Shown here piece after piece: positions 8,819 to 17,919 of a stretch of 64,000 bases of DNA; position 1 is the stretch's first letter, and the number at the start of each line of letters is the position of its first letter. This stretch comes from CAVOGJ01 sp963700865 (GTDB lineage: Bacteria > Planctomycetota > Planctomycetia > Pirellulales > Pirellulaceae): assembly GCA_963700865.1 (NCBI GenBank), contig CAVOZC010000016.1, positions 186,001 through 250,000 on the forward strand, in the 5' to 3' direction. The notes under the pieces are model-generated. The model saw only the letters and a program-made list of their open reading frames with translations, did no database searches and was not told the DNA's origin. Made by a program: the position numbers and the translations under genes.

Positions 8819-9358
8819 ATGCATCCAAATGGTCCCCAACCGATTCACCGGTTTTTTTCCGGACTCACCGAGTACACCTTTCACACCCGTCTGGGGGTCG
8901 TCGACCCTCCGTTGGTGGACTACGTGAGCGATTTGCTGACGCGTTTTGTGCGTAGCGATGCTTTGACGCGCGTACGGGACAGCCGCGGCCGCCACATCGA
9001 ACATGTGGCCGAGATGTTGCTTGAGGCGGAGCAGCGGGTGGGAGAAGCCAAGCGCGAGTTGCATCGGCATATTGGCGACTTTACCCTCTTCTGGACGGGA
9101 CTCTACCCCGAATCCGTGGCTCGCAAGCGGGAGGCTTCGATTGACTGCCTTGTGGACTATCAGGAGCAAGGCAAGCATGCGTATTGGGTGGCGAGCCGCA
9201 TTGAGACGGGCGATGACGTGTGTCCGCCCGCGAGTGTATTGGAGCGGTTGAGCTGTCGCTTTGAATTGTGTGCCTATGGCTTGCAGGAGATCCGCCGCGA
9301 ATGGGAGCGGCGGGATGATAACGACACGCCATCGCCGATTATTTTCAACGACAATTAG
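8819..9358 (+). CDS. Conserved hypothetical cytoplasmic protein
   Basis: The 179-residue protein has no signal peptide or membrane segment. It is largely helical and charged, with notable stretches VVDPPLVDYVSDLLTRF, HIEHVAEMLLEAEQRVGEAK (probable coiled coil) and RFELCAYGLQEIRREWERR. I do not recognise a characterised family. The start at 8819 is chosen because AAGGAG lies eight bases before it; an upstream in-frame ATG at 8750 has no such site. Codon use is like its neighbours and the gene is intact. It stands alone on the plus strand between the suf operon and a convergent protease gene. Confidence 0.7.
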   Translation: MHPNGPQPIHRFFSGLTEYTFHTRLGVVDPPLVDYVSDLLTRFVRSDALTRVRDSRGRHIEHVAEMLLEAEQRVGEAKRELHRHIGDFTLFWTGLYPESVARKREASIDCLVDYQEQGKHAYWVASRIETGDDVCPPASVLERLSCRFELCAYGLQEIRREWERRDDNDTPSPIIFNDN

Positions 9359-9392
9359 GCCCGGCGCCGCCGCGTACGTCTCATCTGGGCGG

Positions 9393-10202
9393 TTATTGTT
9401 CCGCCCGCGACGTCGGCAGGACCATGAATCGACGGGGATCCGGCAGGGGGGGCGTCTGCTGCAGGATGGCATCGATGACGGCCAGATATCTGAGTGCCGT
9501 CGGATCCTTGGGTAAACGACGGGCCAGTTCCTGATACGGTGTGCGCAGCTGAACGAGCGTCGTCGTTGACATCTGCTGGAACTTGGTGACATGGCGGTCG
9601 CGTATTTCGCGGGCGGCCAGACGCATGATTTTGGCGTTGAAGGGATCGAACGCGATGCGAAACGAAGTGGCGCGGGCCTGTCCGTCACCGACGACGGGAC
9701 GCATCACCGAATCAGCCGCATTGCTATGGGCGGCACAAAGAAAATGCCCCATTTCATGTACCAGGACTTCCAGCCGTTCCCGTTCGCGGATGGAGGGCGC
9801 ATTTTCGCGAATCAGGATATGCGACCGCATGGGGCCCCGGGTTCCTCCCAGATGGTTGTGGCCATTTTGAAATTGATATTGGCTGCTGAAGCCGATGGCG
9901 ATGCGGGCTTGTCCTGGATCAACCTCCTGCTCGAATTCGTGTAGCGATTTGGACAGGTCCTGTATGCGATTGTCGGATTGCCAGGTGCCAAAGCCGATCA
10001 CCGCAAAGCGGACATCGGCGTAGCGGGAAATAATCTCCGAGGCCTGATTCAACCGCTCGGACAACCGCAGCCGCCAGGCGTTTTCGTGCGTGGCCTCTTC
10101 CTCGTCCACGAGAAGCTTGACGAAGATGACCTCGGCACTGGGAGCCGGCATCGCACAGAACAGTGCCAAGATGATCGGCAGCAGATGACGCGCGAAGTTC
10201 AA
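9393..10202 (-). CDS. Secreted zinc metalloprotease with an HExxHxxxxxH site
   Basis: The protein begins with a signal peptide (hydrophobic LLPIILALFCAM, cleavage expected near PSA-EV) and continues with a domain of about 240 residues. The sequence HEMGHFLCAAHSN is an extended HExxHxxxxxH zinc site of the metzincin type, and SVMRP after it resembles the Met-turn. An exported peptidase in the cell envelope or outside is therefore likely. The start is uncertain: a TTG at 10202 has AAGGAA just upstream, while an ATG at 10250 would overlap the response regulator gene by 28 bases. It directly follows that regulator on the same strand. The substrate is unknown. Confidence 0.75.
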   Translation of the reverse strand: MNFARHLLPIILALFCAMPAPSAEVIFVKLLVDEEEATHENAWRLRLSERLNQASEIISRYADVRFAVIGFGTWQSDNRIQDLSKSLHEFEQEVDPGQARIAIGFSSQYQFQNGHNHLGGTRGPMRSHILIRENAPSIRERERLEVLVHEMGHFLCAAHSNAADSVMRPVVGDGQARATSFRIAFDPFNAKIMRLAAREIRDRHVTKFQQMSTTTLVQLRTPYQELARRLPKDPTALRYLAVIDAILQQTPPLPDPRRFMVLPTSRAEQ

Positions 10203-10222
10203 AGGAAATTCCTTGCCACGGG

Positions 10223-10855
10223 CTAAACCAGACCCTTCCGCACGGCCCACACCGCGGCCTGCGTTCGATCCGAAACGCCGACTTTTCGCAGAATGTGCTG
10301 CACGTGTTCTTTCACGGTCTCGTAGCTGATTTCCAGTGCGTTGGCGATCTCCTTATTGGTCAGTCCCAACGCCAGCTGCAGTAGAACTTCGCTTTCCCGT
10401 TGCGTCAGTTGCACGTCCAGATCGCTCGCTAGTCGCGGCGCGGAGAGCGAACCGGTGGCCTTCCGCAGTTCTTCACGCGTCCAGACACTCTCTCCCTGTG
10501 CGCCCCGTGTCACGGAATCAATCAATCGTTCCCGTGGCGTCGTCTTGAGGACGTAGCCACAAGCGCCGAGGGCGACCGAGCGGGCGACATAGGTTGGATT
10601 ATCGAAGGTCGATAACATGAGTACAGGCAATTCGGGGCACTCAAGCTTGATGCGCCCGAGCGTCGCCAACCCGTCGCCATCGGGCATACGCACATCGAGA
10701 ATGACAATATCGGGTTGCAAACGGACCACCTTGTCGACTGCCTCTCGGCCGGTGGCAGCTTCGCCAACCACTTCGACTTGCGGGCCCTGCAAGAGACTCT
10801 TCAGCCCGGAACGGACAACTTCGTGGTCATCTGCGATAAGGACGCGTATCGCCAT
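10223..10855 (-). CDS. NarL/FixJ-type response regulator
   Basis: The 210-residue product has a receiver domain (residues 1-120) with acidic residues D9-D10, phosphorylation site D54 in VILDVRMPDGDG and the conserved lysine in GYVLKTT. A LuxR-type DNA-binding domain follows at about 145-210 (LTQRESEVLLQLALGLTNKE, then IANALEISYETVKEHVQHIL). The start MAIRVLIADD at 10855 is chosen because it begins the receiver fold. No histidine kinase gene is next to it. The protease gene follows closely on the same strand and may be under its control. Confidence 0.92.
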   Translation of the reverse strand: MAIRVLIADDHEVVRSGLKSLLQGPQVEVVGEAATGREAVDKVVRLQPDIVILDVRMPDGDGLATLGRIKLECPELPVLMLSTFDNPTYVARSVALGACGYVLKTTPRERLIDSVTRGAQGESVWTREELRKATGSLSAPRLASDLDVQLTQRESEVLLQLALGLTNKEIANALEISYETVKEHVQHILRKVGVSDRTQAAVWAVRKGLV

Positions 10856-11005
10856 TGCTTGTTGAACTTTTTCGCCCACCCGCGGGTCGAACAAGATAGA
10901 TACCTCCGCCGGCTGGACCCCTTGCCACCCTGCTCTTTCAGCATAACAGAGAGCCCGAACCACGCAAGCGATGGCGTTTACGACCGCAAAAATGCCCTGT
11001 CAAAA

Positions 11006-11731
11006 TTAAGTCTTAAGGGGGGGAACATTGACGATCCGTCGGGAAAAATTCCGCAACACGGCGGGCAAATGCGTGAGACTCGGAATCTCGGCGTCGGGCC
11101 CATGCTGGTCCGTGGGAGGCTCGGATTCGGTGTAAACGCCCCCGGGGTATCTTACGCGAATCGTGCCCAAACCGAGTTGTCTCGCCCCGATGAAGTCTTT
11201 TTGCGGGTTGTCTCCCACGTAGACTGCTTGTTCGGCGCGTGCCTTCAGACGGGCCAGCACGATTTCAAATGCGGCGGGATGAGGCTTCCACCGGTCACGT
11301 CCCAGCTCGTCCGTGAACTGCACTTGGGCGAAATATGCGGCTAGCTCCAGGGCGGCAAATTTTTTTCGCTGCATTCGCCAGGGGCCGTCGCTGATAACGC
11401 CCAGGGCGAGACCCGCATCGCGGAGCTGGCTGAGCAATTGTGGGACACCGGGATGCAAGGCAATCGTGGGATCATGCAGGCGATACGCGGTGACCATCCA
11501 ATCACGATGTGGCTCCATGGGTAGACCGTGAGTCTCCAACCACGCATCAAAAATTTTTCCCCGCTTTCCCGATTGATGGAGTTGGAAGAACTCGGCATAG
11601 ACCTGCGTCGGATCGAGATCGAAGCGTTCACCGCAGGCCGCGGCCACGTGCCGAAAGCCACTCTTGACGAACGCCAGCTCGGGGTAGAGCGTGTCATCAA
11701 GATCGAAAATGATGGCTTTCCAGGATTTCAC
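11006..11731 (-). CDS. HAD-superfamily hydrolase
   Basis: The 241-residue protein has the HAD motifs in order: motif I DLDDTLYP (nucleophile D10, D12), motif II VISDG, motif III lysine near DRWKPHP, and motif IV YVGDNPQKDFIGA. It has a helical cap after motif I, so it is a subclass I phosphatase or related enzyme of small phosphorylated molecules. Its start overlaps the end of the ATP-grasp gene by 35 bases, so the two are translationally linked. ATP-grasp plus HAD pairs occur in polysaccharide and sugar-modification loci, but the substrate is not known. Confidence 0.85.
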   Translation of the reverse strand: MKSWKAIIFDLDDTLYPELAFVKSGFRHVAAACGERFDLDPTQVYAEFFQLHQSGKRGKIFDAWLETHGLPMEPHRDWMVTAYRLHDPTIALHPGVPQLLSQLRDAGLALGVISDGPWRMQRKKFAALELAAYFAQVQFTDELGRDRWKPHPAAFEIVLARLKARAEQAVYVGDNPQKDFIGARQLGLGTIRVRYPGGVYTESEPPTDQHGPDAEIPSLTHLPAVLRNFSRRIVNVPPLKT

Positions 11732-12689
11732 TATTTGTCGCTTTCAAAAAGAATGACTCATCGCAACGCGTCATATAGATTCCAGTGACCGCCGTGCGAT
11801 TCAAGTGCGTCATGGGGAAGCCGCTGGCGGACTGCACGAGAAGCTGTGCCACATCTACCCCAGCCGCGATGGCTAATGGAACGCCTCCGCCCAATCGTGC
11901 GTTAATCTCCACGAAGTGCGGCTCGCCCTCTTTCAGCAAGCATTGTACGGTGATGGGCCCGCAGGCAGGCAAGGCCGCGGCAATTTCCCGGCAAGCCTGC
12001 TCAATCCGCTCGTCGCGAACCGTGACCGATTTGATCGCCTCGCCGCCGCGGACAGCGATCCGCTGGCGAGAGACCACGGCCAGCACTTCGCCCTGCAGAT
12101 CGCAGATGACATCCGAGGTGATCTCAGGTCCGGCGATAAACTCCTGGACGATGGGGTTGCGGACATAATCGCGAAAGAATTCGTACTCGCGTTCCGAGCG
12201 GACGCCAAAGGCGCCTTGTCCGGCACTTCCGTCGCGCGGCTTGATAAACGCCGGCCATTGGCAGGGTTCGTTGCCTGGCAAATCCGGCAGCCAGGTTACC
12301 GGAGTCGGCAGACCCAGGCGGCGAAAGAAGTGGTAGGTGAGCCATTTATCGCCGCAGATGTTGGCGGCGGCTGGCGGGCAAACGGCGAGCTGCGTCCCCA
12401 CGTCCGAGAACTGGTCGCGGGCTGCCGACAACAGGCCGATCTCTCGGTCGTTCAACGGCAGCAGCAGATCGATCGCTTGCTCCTGACAGATGTCCCGCAA
12501 ACTCTCCACAAACCCGGGATGTTCAAACGGGGGGACGCGGAGGGGCGTGTCGACGATCTGCAGGGCTGGGGCCAGCCAATCGACGTCGGTGCCAACCAGC
12601 AACCCGCCGTCTGGTAACCGGTCCAAAACCGCCCGAAAGCTGCGCGCGAACTCGACGCGCCGACCCGCACTGCTCAGCAAAATATTCAT
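11697..12689 (-). CDS. ATP-grasp enzyme (CarB-like carboxylate-amine ligase fold)
   Basis: The 330-residue product starts with a Rossmann-like pre-ATP-grasp domain (NILLSSAGRRVEFARSF). The ATP-grasp domain follows, with WPAFIKPRDGSAGQGAFGV (ATP-binding loop), VQEFIAGPEITSDVICD and the metal-binding end HFVEINARLGGGVPLAI. Such enzymes join a carboxylate to an amine or thiol using ATP. The gene is coupled to the HAD hydrolase by an overlap. The polysaccharide locus lies upstream on the same strand, separated by the PEP-CTERM gene. The substrate is unknown. Confidence 0.85.
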   Translation of the reverse strand: MNILLSSAGRRVEFARSFRAVLDRLPDGGLLVGTDVDWLAPALQIVDTPLRVPPFEHPGFVESLRDICQEQAIDLLLPLNDREIGLLSAARDQFSDVGTQLAVCPPAAANICGDKWLTYHFFRRLGLPTPVTWLPDLPGNEPCQWPAFIKPRDGSAGQGAFGVRSEREYEFFRDYVRNPIVQEFIAGPEITSDVICDLQGEVLAVVSRQRIAVRGGEAIKSVTVRDERIEQACREIAAALPACGPITVQCLLKEGEPHFVEINARLGGGVPLAIAAGVDVAQLLVQSASGFPMTHLNRTAVTGIYMTRCDESFFLKATNSEILESHHFRS

Positions 12690-12801
12690 GACCTGTTCCG
12701 TCGTTCAAGTCCCAACTGCACGAGCAAGTCTAGCATTCGTGTTGGGCAGTGAGCGGCGGGGGGGCGCGGGGGGTGGGTCGTTCCGATATTACCGGTTCCA
12801 A

Positions 12802-12833
12802 CAAAAATGGCGAGGGCATGTTGCCCTCGCCAT
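12802..12833 (-). terminator. Intrinsic terminator of the PEP-CTERM gene
   Basis: On the minus strand a perfect 12-bp stem (ATGGCGAGGGCA / TGCCCTCGCCAT, arms 12822-12833 and 12807-12818) with a three-base loop is followed directly by TTTTTGTT. It lies 31 bases after the stop codon of the gene at 12864-13499. Confidence 0.9.
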
Positions 12834-12863
12834 GTGATCTGCGTTGCGGGTCGTCCCGACGGC

Positions 12864-13499
12864 TTACTTACGCTTGCGGAACTGCATCAGCAGCCCCAAG
12901 CCGCCGATTCCGAGCAGGGCAATCGAGTTGGGCTCGGGAACCAGCTTGCCCACCATCCACTGTCCGTACTTGTTGATCGCCAGGGCTTCGTAGCCGAGTG
13001 TCAGTGTGGATACCGGGCTGGTGAGCGTTTCGCCGAAGGAAGCTCCCGTGGGCGTAATGCGGAAAGCGGTACCCATGATGGTGATCCCGCTTCCATTCGG
13101 AGTCACGATGGGCGCGGCCCCGGAAGTATTCATGTAAGTTTCGGTGCCTGCCGTATAAATACTCTGCTTCTCATTGGCATCGACGGTCTTCGAGGCGATG
13201 ACCAGTTTCACCGGCTCGCTGAAGTTGAATCTGAGCGAGTTGGAACCGGGCACGGCGTGAAACGTCGTGATCGTGACGCCAGCGATGCCGATTTGCGTCG
13301 GTGCGTCGAATTCGCCGATGGACGTTACGGTGACATCAAGGTCACCGCAGATATTCTCGAAAGTTTGGCCGCCGTTGGAAATCAGATTGTGATCCCAGCC
13401 GGTGAAGTCGAAGTATTCCACAGGGCTGAAGCCCGCGAAAGCATTGAAGGACAGGCAGAAAACAAACAGGACGGAAGCTGTAATTTGATTAGTACGCAT
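12864..13499 (-). CDS. PEP-CTERM sorting-signal exported protein
   Basis: The 211-residue protein has an N-terminal signal peptide (about residues 1-21, ending NAFA-G). The mature part is rich in beta-prone Thr/Ser/Gly sequence. The C-terminus is a PEP-CTERM tail: VPEPNSIALLGIGGLGLL followed by a basic end RKRK. Such proteins are processed by an exosortase and are usually linked to exopolysaccharide; no exosortase gene is in the window. The start at 13499 has GGAG upstream; an ATG at 13514 is possible. The tail motif is certain; the function of the mature domain is unknown. A terminator follows it and an unusually structured region lies upstream. Confidence 0.88.
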   Translation of the reverse strand: MRTNQITASVLFVFCLSFNAFAGFSPVEYFDFTGWDHNLISNGGQTFENICGDLDVTVTSIGEFDAPTQIGIAGVTITTFHAVPGSNSLRFNFSEPVKLVIASKTVDANEKQSIYTAGTETYMNTSGAAPIVTPNGSGITIMGTAFRITPTGASFGETLTSPVSTLTLGYEALAINKYGQWMVGKLVPEPNSIALLGIGGLGLLMQFRKRK

Positions 13500-13588
13500 A
13501 TTGGTAGACTCCAATGGTGTATTGCTTTGTTGGTCGACAAAAAGTGATTTACAAAAAGTGAAACAAGTTTGGTTCCGAAGAACCTGCG

Positions 13589-13678
13589 CTCATTAAACAT
13601 CCTCTTGAACGAGACAATTTCCCTGTTGACACGTTGTCAACAACTCAAGAAACCACGTAGTCTCATTAATCACCTCTT
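13589..13678 (-). promoter_or_regulatory. Leader of the PEP-CTERM gene: palindrome between two direct repeats
   Basis: A 19-base palindrome (TGTTGACA CGT TGTCAACA, 13624-13642) looks like a regulator binding site. It is flanked by two near-identical 17-18 base copies, CTCATTAAACATCCTCTT (13589-13606) and CTCATTAATCACCTCTT (13662-13678). On the minus strand each copy reads AAGAGG...AATGAG, which is a ribosome-binding-site-like run followed by ATG. Each could open a very short peptide (about 9 and 14 codons). The palindrome also contains TTGACA on the minus strand, a possible -35 box. The role is inferred. Confidence 0.4.
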
Positions 13679-13755
13679 ACGATGCCTACAAAGCTGACCA
13701 AAACGAGTTACCGATTGCGTTTGGTGTCAGCATCCATCCTGTGAACAGGGCCAAT

Positions 13756-13865
13756 AAAAAATGGCCTGCGGCGACAGCAGCCCCCACTCGCGGCTGGATC
13801 ACCACGCATCAAACGCGGTTGCCATACGCAGGGTGGACTGTCAGTTGCCGAAGGCCACGAGCTCT
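13756..13865 (-). ncRNA. Candidate structured element, copy 1 of a tandem pair
   Basis: On the minus strand this copy begins AGAGCTCGTGGCCTTCGGCAA and ends in an imperfect complement of that start, followed by TTTTTT (A-run 13756-13761 on the plus strand). The arms lie at about 13762-13778 and 13840-13857 and enclose a loop of about 60 bases. It shares its first 20 or so bases, its stem design and its T-run with the element at 13953-14032. It lies 257 bases upstream of the PEP-CTERM start. It could be a transcription-attenuating leader RNA or a small mobile repeat. I recognise no known RNA family. Confidence 0.35.
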
Positions 13866-13906
13866 CGATGTGTTGGGGTTGTGGTAAATATTCGCGTCGT
13901 CTGCAG

Positions 13907-13930
13907 CGGCTTCGCCGGGCGGCGAAGCCG
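13907..13930. repeat. Perfect GC-rich hairpin between the two structured elements
   Basis: CGGCTTCGCC and GGCGAAGCCG form a perfect 10-bp stem with loop GGGC. It lies between the two tandem elements and has no T-run on either side, so it does not look like a terminator. Confidence 0.5.
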
Positions 13931-13952
13931 AGTCATTTCTCACGGCTAGCGC

Positions 13953-14032
13953 AAAAAATGACCCTTCGCAAATAGACGAACCGATCCCGCTGGGAAAAGG
14001 TTGCTGTCTAGTTGCGAAGGGCCACGAGCTCT
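13953..14032 (-). ncRNA. Candidate structured element, copy 2 of a tandem pair
   Basis: Arms at 13959-13977 and 14006-14024 pair over 17 of 19 positions, with one more pair as G-U if the minus strand is transcribed. The loop is 28 bases and the minus-strand stem runs straight into TTTTTT. The outer end AGAGCTCGTGGCC is the same as in copy 1. As minus-strand RNA it resembles a long terminator stem upstream of the PEP-CTERM gene. The G-U pair and T-run favour the minus strand. Confidence 0.4.
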
Positions 14033-14245
14033 TTCAAATGAGTTACTGAACAACCGCATTATGAGGCCAATCACCAGCAAGTCAACCCCCTCGGGTCATT
14101 TTCTCTGAAATTCTTTTCGCCAGGCCGCGTGGGCAGGGCTCCCGATCACTCGGCCCCCGCCCTCGGGCAAACCGGGGCGGCCAGGGCGACCCGGGCAGAA
14201 TGAGGGGCGATTCGCTGCAAGTTATTTCAACGAAATAGGTTACGG

Positions 14246-15397
14246 CTACGTGTGATGGCGACGAAGAGCCAGGTCCCACCAGCGGCGGCTGTAATGCCAG
14301 GGGAGCGACCAGACCGACTCGCCCGGCCGCAACAGCCGCTGCGGGGCCGGAGCAATCCCTTGCCAGAGATCGACCGGGCCATCAAAAAGCAGGCACACGA
14401 AAGCCAGGTACCGCCAGCGATGAAACTTGCGGACGTTCGGATCGAAAATGCCCGCCTGGCGGATCCAGCGGGTGAGCAAGGAACGCTTCCACGCGGGCGG
14501 CCGCAGCGAAGACAGCACGTCCGCCGGGATGGGAGTGTGGAGCAGATCGGCAGCCAATTGCAGCGAAAAATAGACGGCGGTCTTCAGTCGCGTACCGTGG
14601 GTCAGCGCCAAAAACGAATTCCAGTCGATTTGTTGAGCCGTCACGATTCGATCGACATCGGTATGCAGACGAAAGCCGGGAGCCCGGACATAGGAATGTT
14701 TGGCCGTGTGCAAGGCGACTTGAAGTAGATTGTCTTCTGGCTGGAGCAGACGCACGGATGAGTCAGCGATGGGGAGCGAACGCAGCATGAGCCATTCACT
14801 GCACGGTTCCTGATCCTCCTGGATCCACCGACCGGCGACGGGCCGCCACTGTAGTTCCAGCCACAACGTCTCGCCATTGGGCAGCCGCTTCCGATACTCG
14901 GCGCCTCCCTGGGCGAACGCCGCATCGAGACTGTGTTCCTCGAGTTCACTGCGAAACTGAAAGACATAGTCGTCCTGCACAAGTGCCTCGTGCGCCCGCA
15001 CGAAATCCGACTTGCGCACCAGCAGGTCGAGGTCTCCCATCGGATTGCAACCTCGACACGCGTGCAGCGCTCGAGCAATCCCCGCGTTTTTGAGTGCGAC
15101 CACGGGGATTTCAAGCTGGCTGAGTCGATCGCCGACGCGATCGAGTTCAGTCAGCATGGCGTCGAGTCGCATCCGAGTTGCGTCATGTGCCGCTCGAAAC
15201 GTCGCCGGGGCTTCGTCACCCAAGGCGTGGGCCACATGGGGTGCGATTTCATTCTTGTTGGCCAGCTCGAAAGCTGTCGACTCGCCGACCGCCTCCAACA
15301 GCGAGTGAGCCGCGTCGCGTGCCCGTACCGGATCGCTGGCTTGCACACAGTCGCACAGCCATCGCTCGTGCTGGGTTAGTTGCCACGGATTCATCAT
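14246..15397 (-). CDS. Nucleotidyltransferase-fold family protein (NTP_transf_5 type)
   Basis: The 383-residue product has the nucleotidyltransferase-like core: GIARALHACRGCNPMGDLDL with the acidic pair in GDLDLLVRKSDF, preceded by a helical N-terminal part. A long helical C-terminal region has a conserved histidine-rich stretch VALHTAKHSYVRAPG and LHTDVDRIV. The family is common in exosortase/PEP-CTERM polysaccharide loci, where its exact reaction is unknown. The start is the first of two ATG codons at 15397, nine bases after the preceding glycosyltransferase gene ends, so it is part of that operon. Confidence 0.8.
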   Translation of the reverse strand: MMNPWQLTQHERWLCDCVQASDPVRARDAAHSLLEAVGESTAFELANKNEIAPHVAHALGDEAPATFRAAHDATRMRLDAMLTELDRVGDRLSQLEIPVVALKNAGIARALHACRGCNPMGDLDLLVRKSDFVRAHEALVQDDYVFQFRSELEEHSLDAAFAQGGAEYRKRLPNGETLWLELQWRPVAGRWIQEDQEPCSEWLMLRSLPIADSSVRLLQPEDNLLQVALHTAKHSYVRAPGFRLHTDVDRIVTAQQIDWNSFLALTHGTRLKTAVYFSLQLAADLLHTPIPADVLSSLRPPAWKRSLLTRWIRQAGIFDPNVRKFHRWRYLAFVCLLFDGPVDLWQGIAPAPQRLLRPGESVWSLPWHYSRRWWDLALRRHHT

Positions 15398-15405
15398 TTG
15401 TCGTC

Positions 15406-16579
15406 TCACACGACTGCCGGCTGCCGTCGCGATGCGACGACTTGGGCGTAAATGTCCATCAATTGTCCGGTAGTGCGGTTCAGATCCAGGTGGCGACGGG
15501 CAAACGCCTGGCCGCAATATCCCCAGGCCGCCGCCTGGTCGGGATGCTCAAAAATGTCGCGGATGGCGCGGGCGAATGCCGCCGCTCCGAGTTCGGGGTT
15601 CACGACGATGCCACCACCGCTCTTTTCCACCAGTTCCGTGAGTCCTCCACGGCGGCTGACGATCGGGGGCACGCCGGCGGCCAGTGACTGGGCGGCTACC
15701 AGTCCAAAGGATTCGGGTACCAGCGAAGGCACAATGGTGCAGGTGGCGCGCGATCAGGTCACGTGCGGCGTCGGACGAAATGTGACCGAGTAGCTCGACG
15801 TTGGGCCGGCTGCCGATGTCCGCCGTCAGCCTGGGGAGGTCGGGACCGCTTCCGGCCACCTTGAAGCAAATTTCGGGCAACAGCGCTGGCAACTCGCGAA
15901 GCAGCGGCGTGCCTTTCGCCACGTCCAACCGTCCCGCGAAGGCGACATAGGGTTGGGCCGGCTGTCGTGGCGTAATCGGGACGCCGTTGTACTTGACCGT
16001 CAGCTTGTCCGCGGGAAATCCTCCCCGCAGGTGAACGTCTCGCACAAACTCAGACACGGGCAGGAAGCGGTCGACCCAACGAAACAGGCGGCCGGTGTCG
16101 ACTTGGAGTCGATTATTCAGCGTCAGCGCCGAGCTGGCCAGCAGCGAGCCACGGGCACAGCGTCGCAGGATACCGTTGCGGCCGCCATGGCCCACGCAAG
16201 CATCGCAGGGAGCCTGTTGGTAGAAGAGTCCGCCTTCCACGCACAGCCAGCGGTAATTGTGCAGTGTCTGTACGACGGGGACGTTCGCCGCGTGGCAAGC
16301 CGCCAGAACGGAAACCGTCAGGTCGGGCAGAACGGCATGCGCGTGGACGATATCGGGAGCAAATTCGGCCAACAATCGCCGCACGGTGTGCTCGGTCCGA
16401 CGAGAAAAGAAGACATTTGCTCGCTCCAGGTTCGCCAACCGTCCGGTGGGTGGTACCGCGCGAAACGTGCGAACGACGACGCCACGGTCTCGCAGCGCCC
16501 TGGCTTCCATGTCGAAAACGACCGTCTCGCCGGACGGCAGATGGGGTGACCCGGAATTGTGAATCGACAGGACGCGCAT
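15406..16579 (-). CDS. GT4-family glycosyltransferase (frame break at about 15748)
   Basis: The N-terminal part (MRVLSIHNSGSPHLPSGETV, then FAPDIVHAHAVLPDLTV and TLHNYRWLC) is the acceptor half of a GT-B glycosyltransferase. VAFAGRLDVAKGTPLLREL begins the donor half. The frame then changes, and the rest continues as VPSLVPESFGLVAAQSLAAG, which contains the E-x7-E donor-binding motif. The break falls in a GCGCGC run at about 15748; restoring two bases joins the halves into one protein of about 391 residues. It would add a sugar to the polysaccharide made by this locus. Donor and acceptor are unknown. Confidence 0.85.
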
Positions 16580-16607
16580 GCGTGGGAACTTTGAATTCGA
16601 GAAGCGA

Positions 16608-17919
16608 TTAGTTGGCGTGGATCAGCTCTTGTTCGACCACCCGCGGTGGTGGCTGGTCGATCTTTTCGGGCGTCGGTTGGGTTCTGCGTTGCTTGTAGAG
16701 TACAAATCGCATGGAAATACACCCAAAGAGGAACAGGATGAGTGAAAAGTCGTATGCGCTGATCCCGTTGGTGGTCAGCGATTTCACAAAGCCAAGGCAC
16801 GTGGCCAAGACTCCCATCTCGCCAATCCGACGGGCTTCCGCATCGGGAAAATGCAGCCCAATCAGCCACCGCAGAAAGACGTAGAGCGAGTAGAAAATCA
16901 TCGGGAGGGCGCCGATGACGCCCGCGGCCACCAGCGCTTGGAGCGCGAAATTGTCGACGGCCGCGTGATCGTGCTGCATGAATCGTCGCACGATGACATA
17001 GCCCCAGCCGATGGCCGGTGATTTTTTGATCACTTGTACCGTCTCGCCCCAGCCGGATCGATTTCCATCCTCTGTCTGCAAGCGGCCCGCACCACGCGCT
17101 AACTCCTCCCAGGAGTCGACACGCATGTACTCGCGAATTTCCGGGCTGGATAACAGAATAAGAAAGAAGCAGGCGGGCACGAGGAGAATGGCGATCTTGC
17201 GGCCCCGCGAGATGTTACTCGTCAATGCCGAAAACCCGCCGACGACGAGCAGCCCCAACAACCCGGTCCGTGACCGAGAGAGGCAAAAAACCGTGAAGAG
17301 CGGCACGAGCAGGACGATGCGCCGGAAAGGACATGCGGTGAGTCAATAACATGACGCCAAAAATAGCGAAGAGACTCATCACGCAGAGATTGATCGAATT
17401 GATATGAGGCCAGGTCGTATCAAGTCGATGACCGAGCAGCACATAATCGCGGAGCGTCTCCCCCTCGCGAAAGATCTCGCTGATGGACCAGAGGCAGATG
17501 ACATAACAGCCAATCACCAGCAATTCGAAAATGCGTTCGAGCAAACGACTCGATTCATGATCCTGCACATGCACCGAGACGGCCGCGGCCCAGAATACGA
17601 TCACGAATAGCTCCAAACACTTCCACAGTGACCACTCGGGTGCAAGTCCGCTGACGAGCCCACTGATGGCGGCGACGGCCGCAAACCAGCTCCAAAAGAC
17701 GAAGGGAGGCGTGCCGAGCGCCTTCAGCAGCGCCGCGTAGCGGCGTACGGGAACGCCGATCACGCAGACGGCCGAAACGAACATCATGGGCAAGACGCGG
17801 GCGAACAATAATGTCGTCGACAATCCCGAAGAGGACGCAAAGCGATCATCCACCATCGTGTAGCTGAACGAGGAAAAGAGCAAAACAAGTGCGGAATACG
17901 CCAGCAGGGATTCAGACAT
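16608..17919 (-). CDS. O-antigen polymerase/ligase-like membrane protein (frame break at about 17325)
   Basis: About ten hydrophobic segments and a long polar loop (about EIREYMRVDSWEELARGAG, with IGWGYVIVRRF further on) give the layout of Wzy/WaaL-type enzymes that join or transfer sugar chains at the membrane. The two halves, 17919 to about 17325 and about 17325 to 16608, are in different frames. Removing one base in TTTCCGG joins them into about 437 residues with SRSRTGLLGLLVVGG, a motif region typical of the family. It overlaps the upstream glycosyltransferase gene by eight bases, so both are in one operon. Confidence 0.8.

Noticed and set aside
13756..14032. A cyclic-di-GMP or other known riboswitch before the PEP-CTERM gene
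   Set aside because: I could not match the conserved core of any riboswitch class that I know, so I list the elements only as unassigned candidates.
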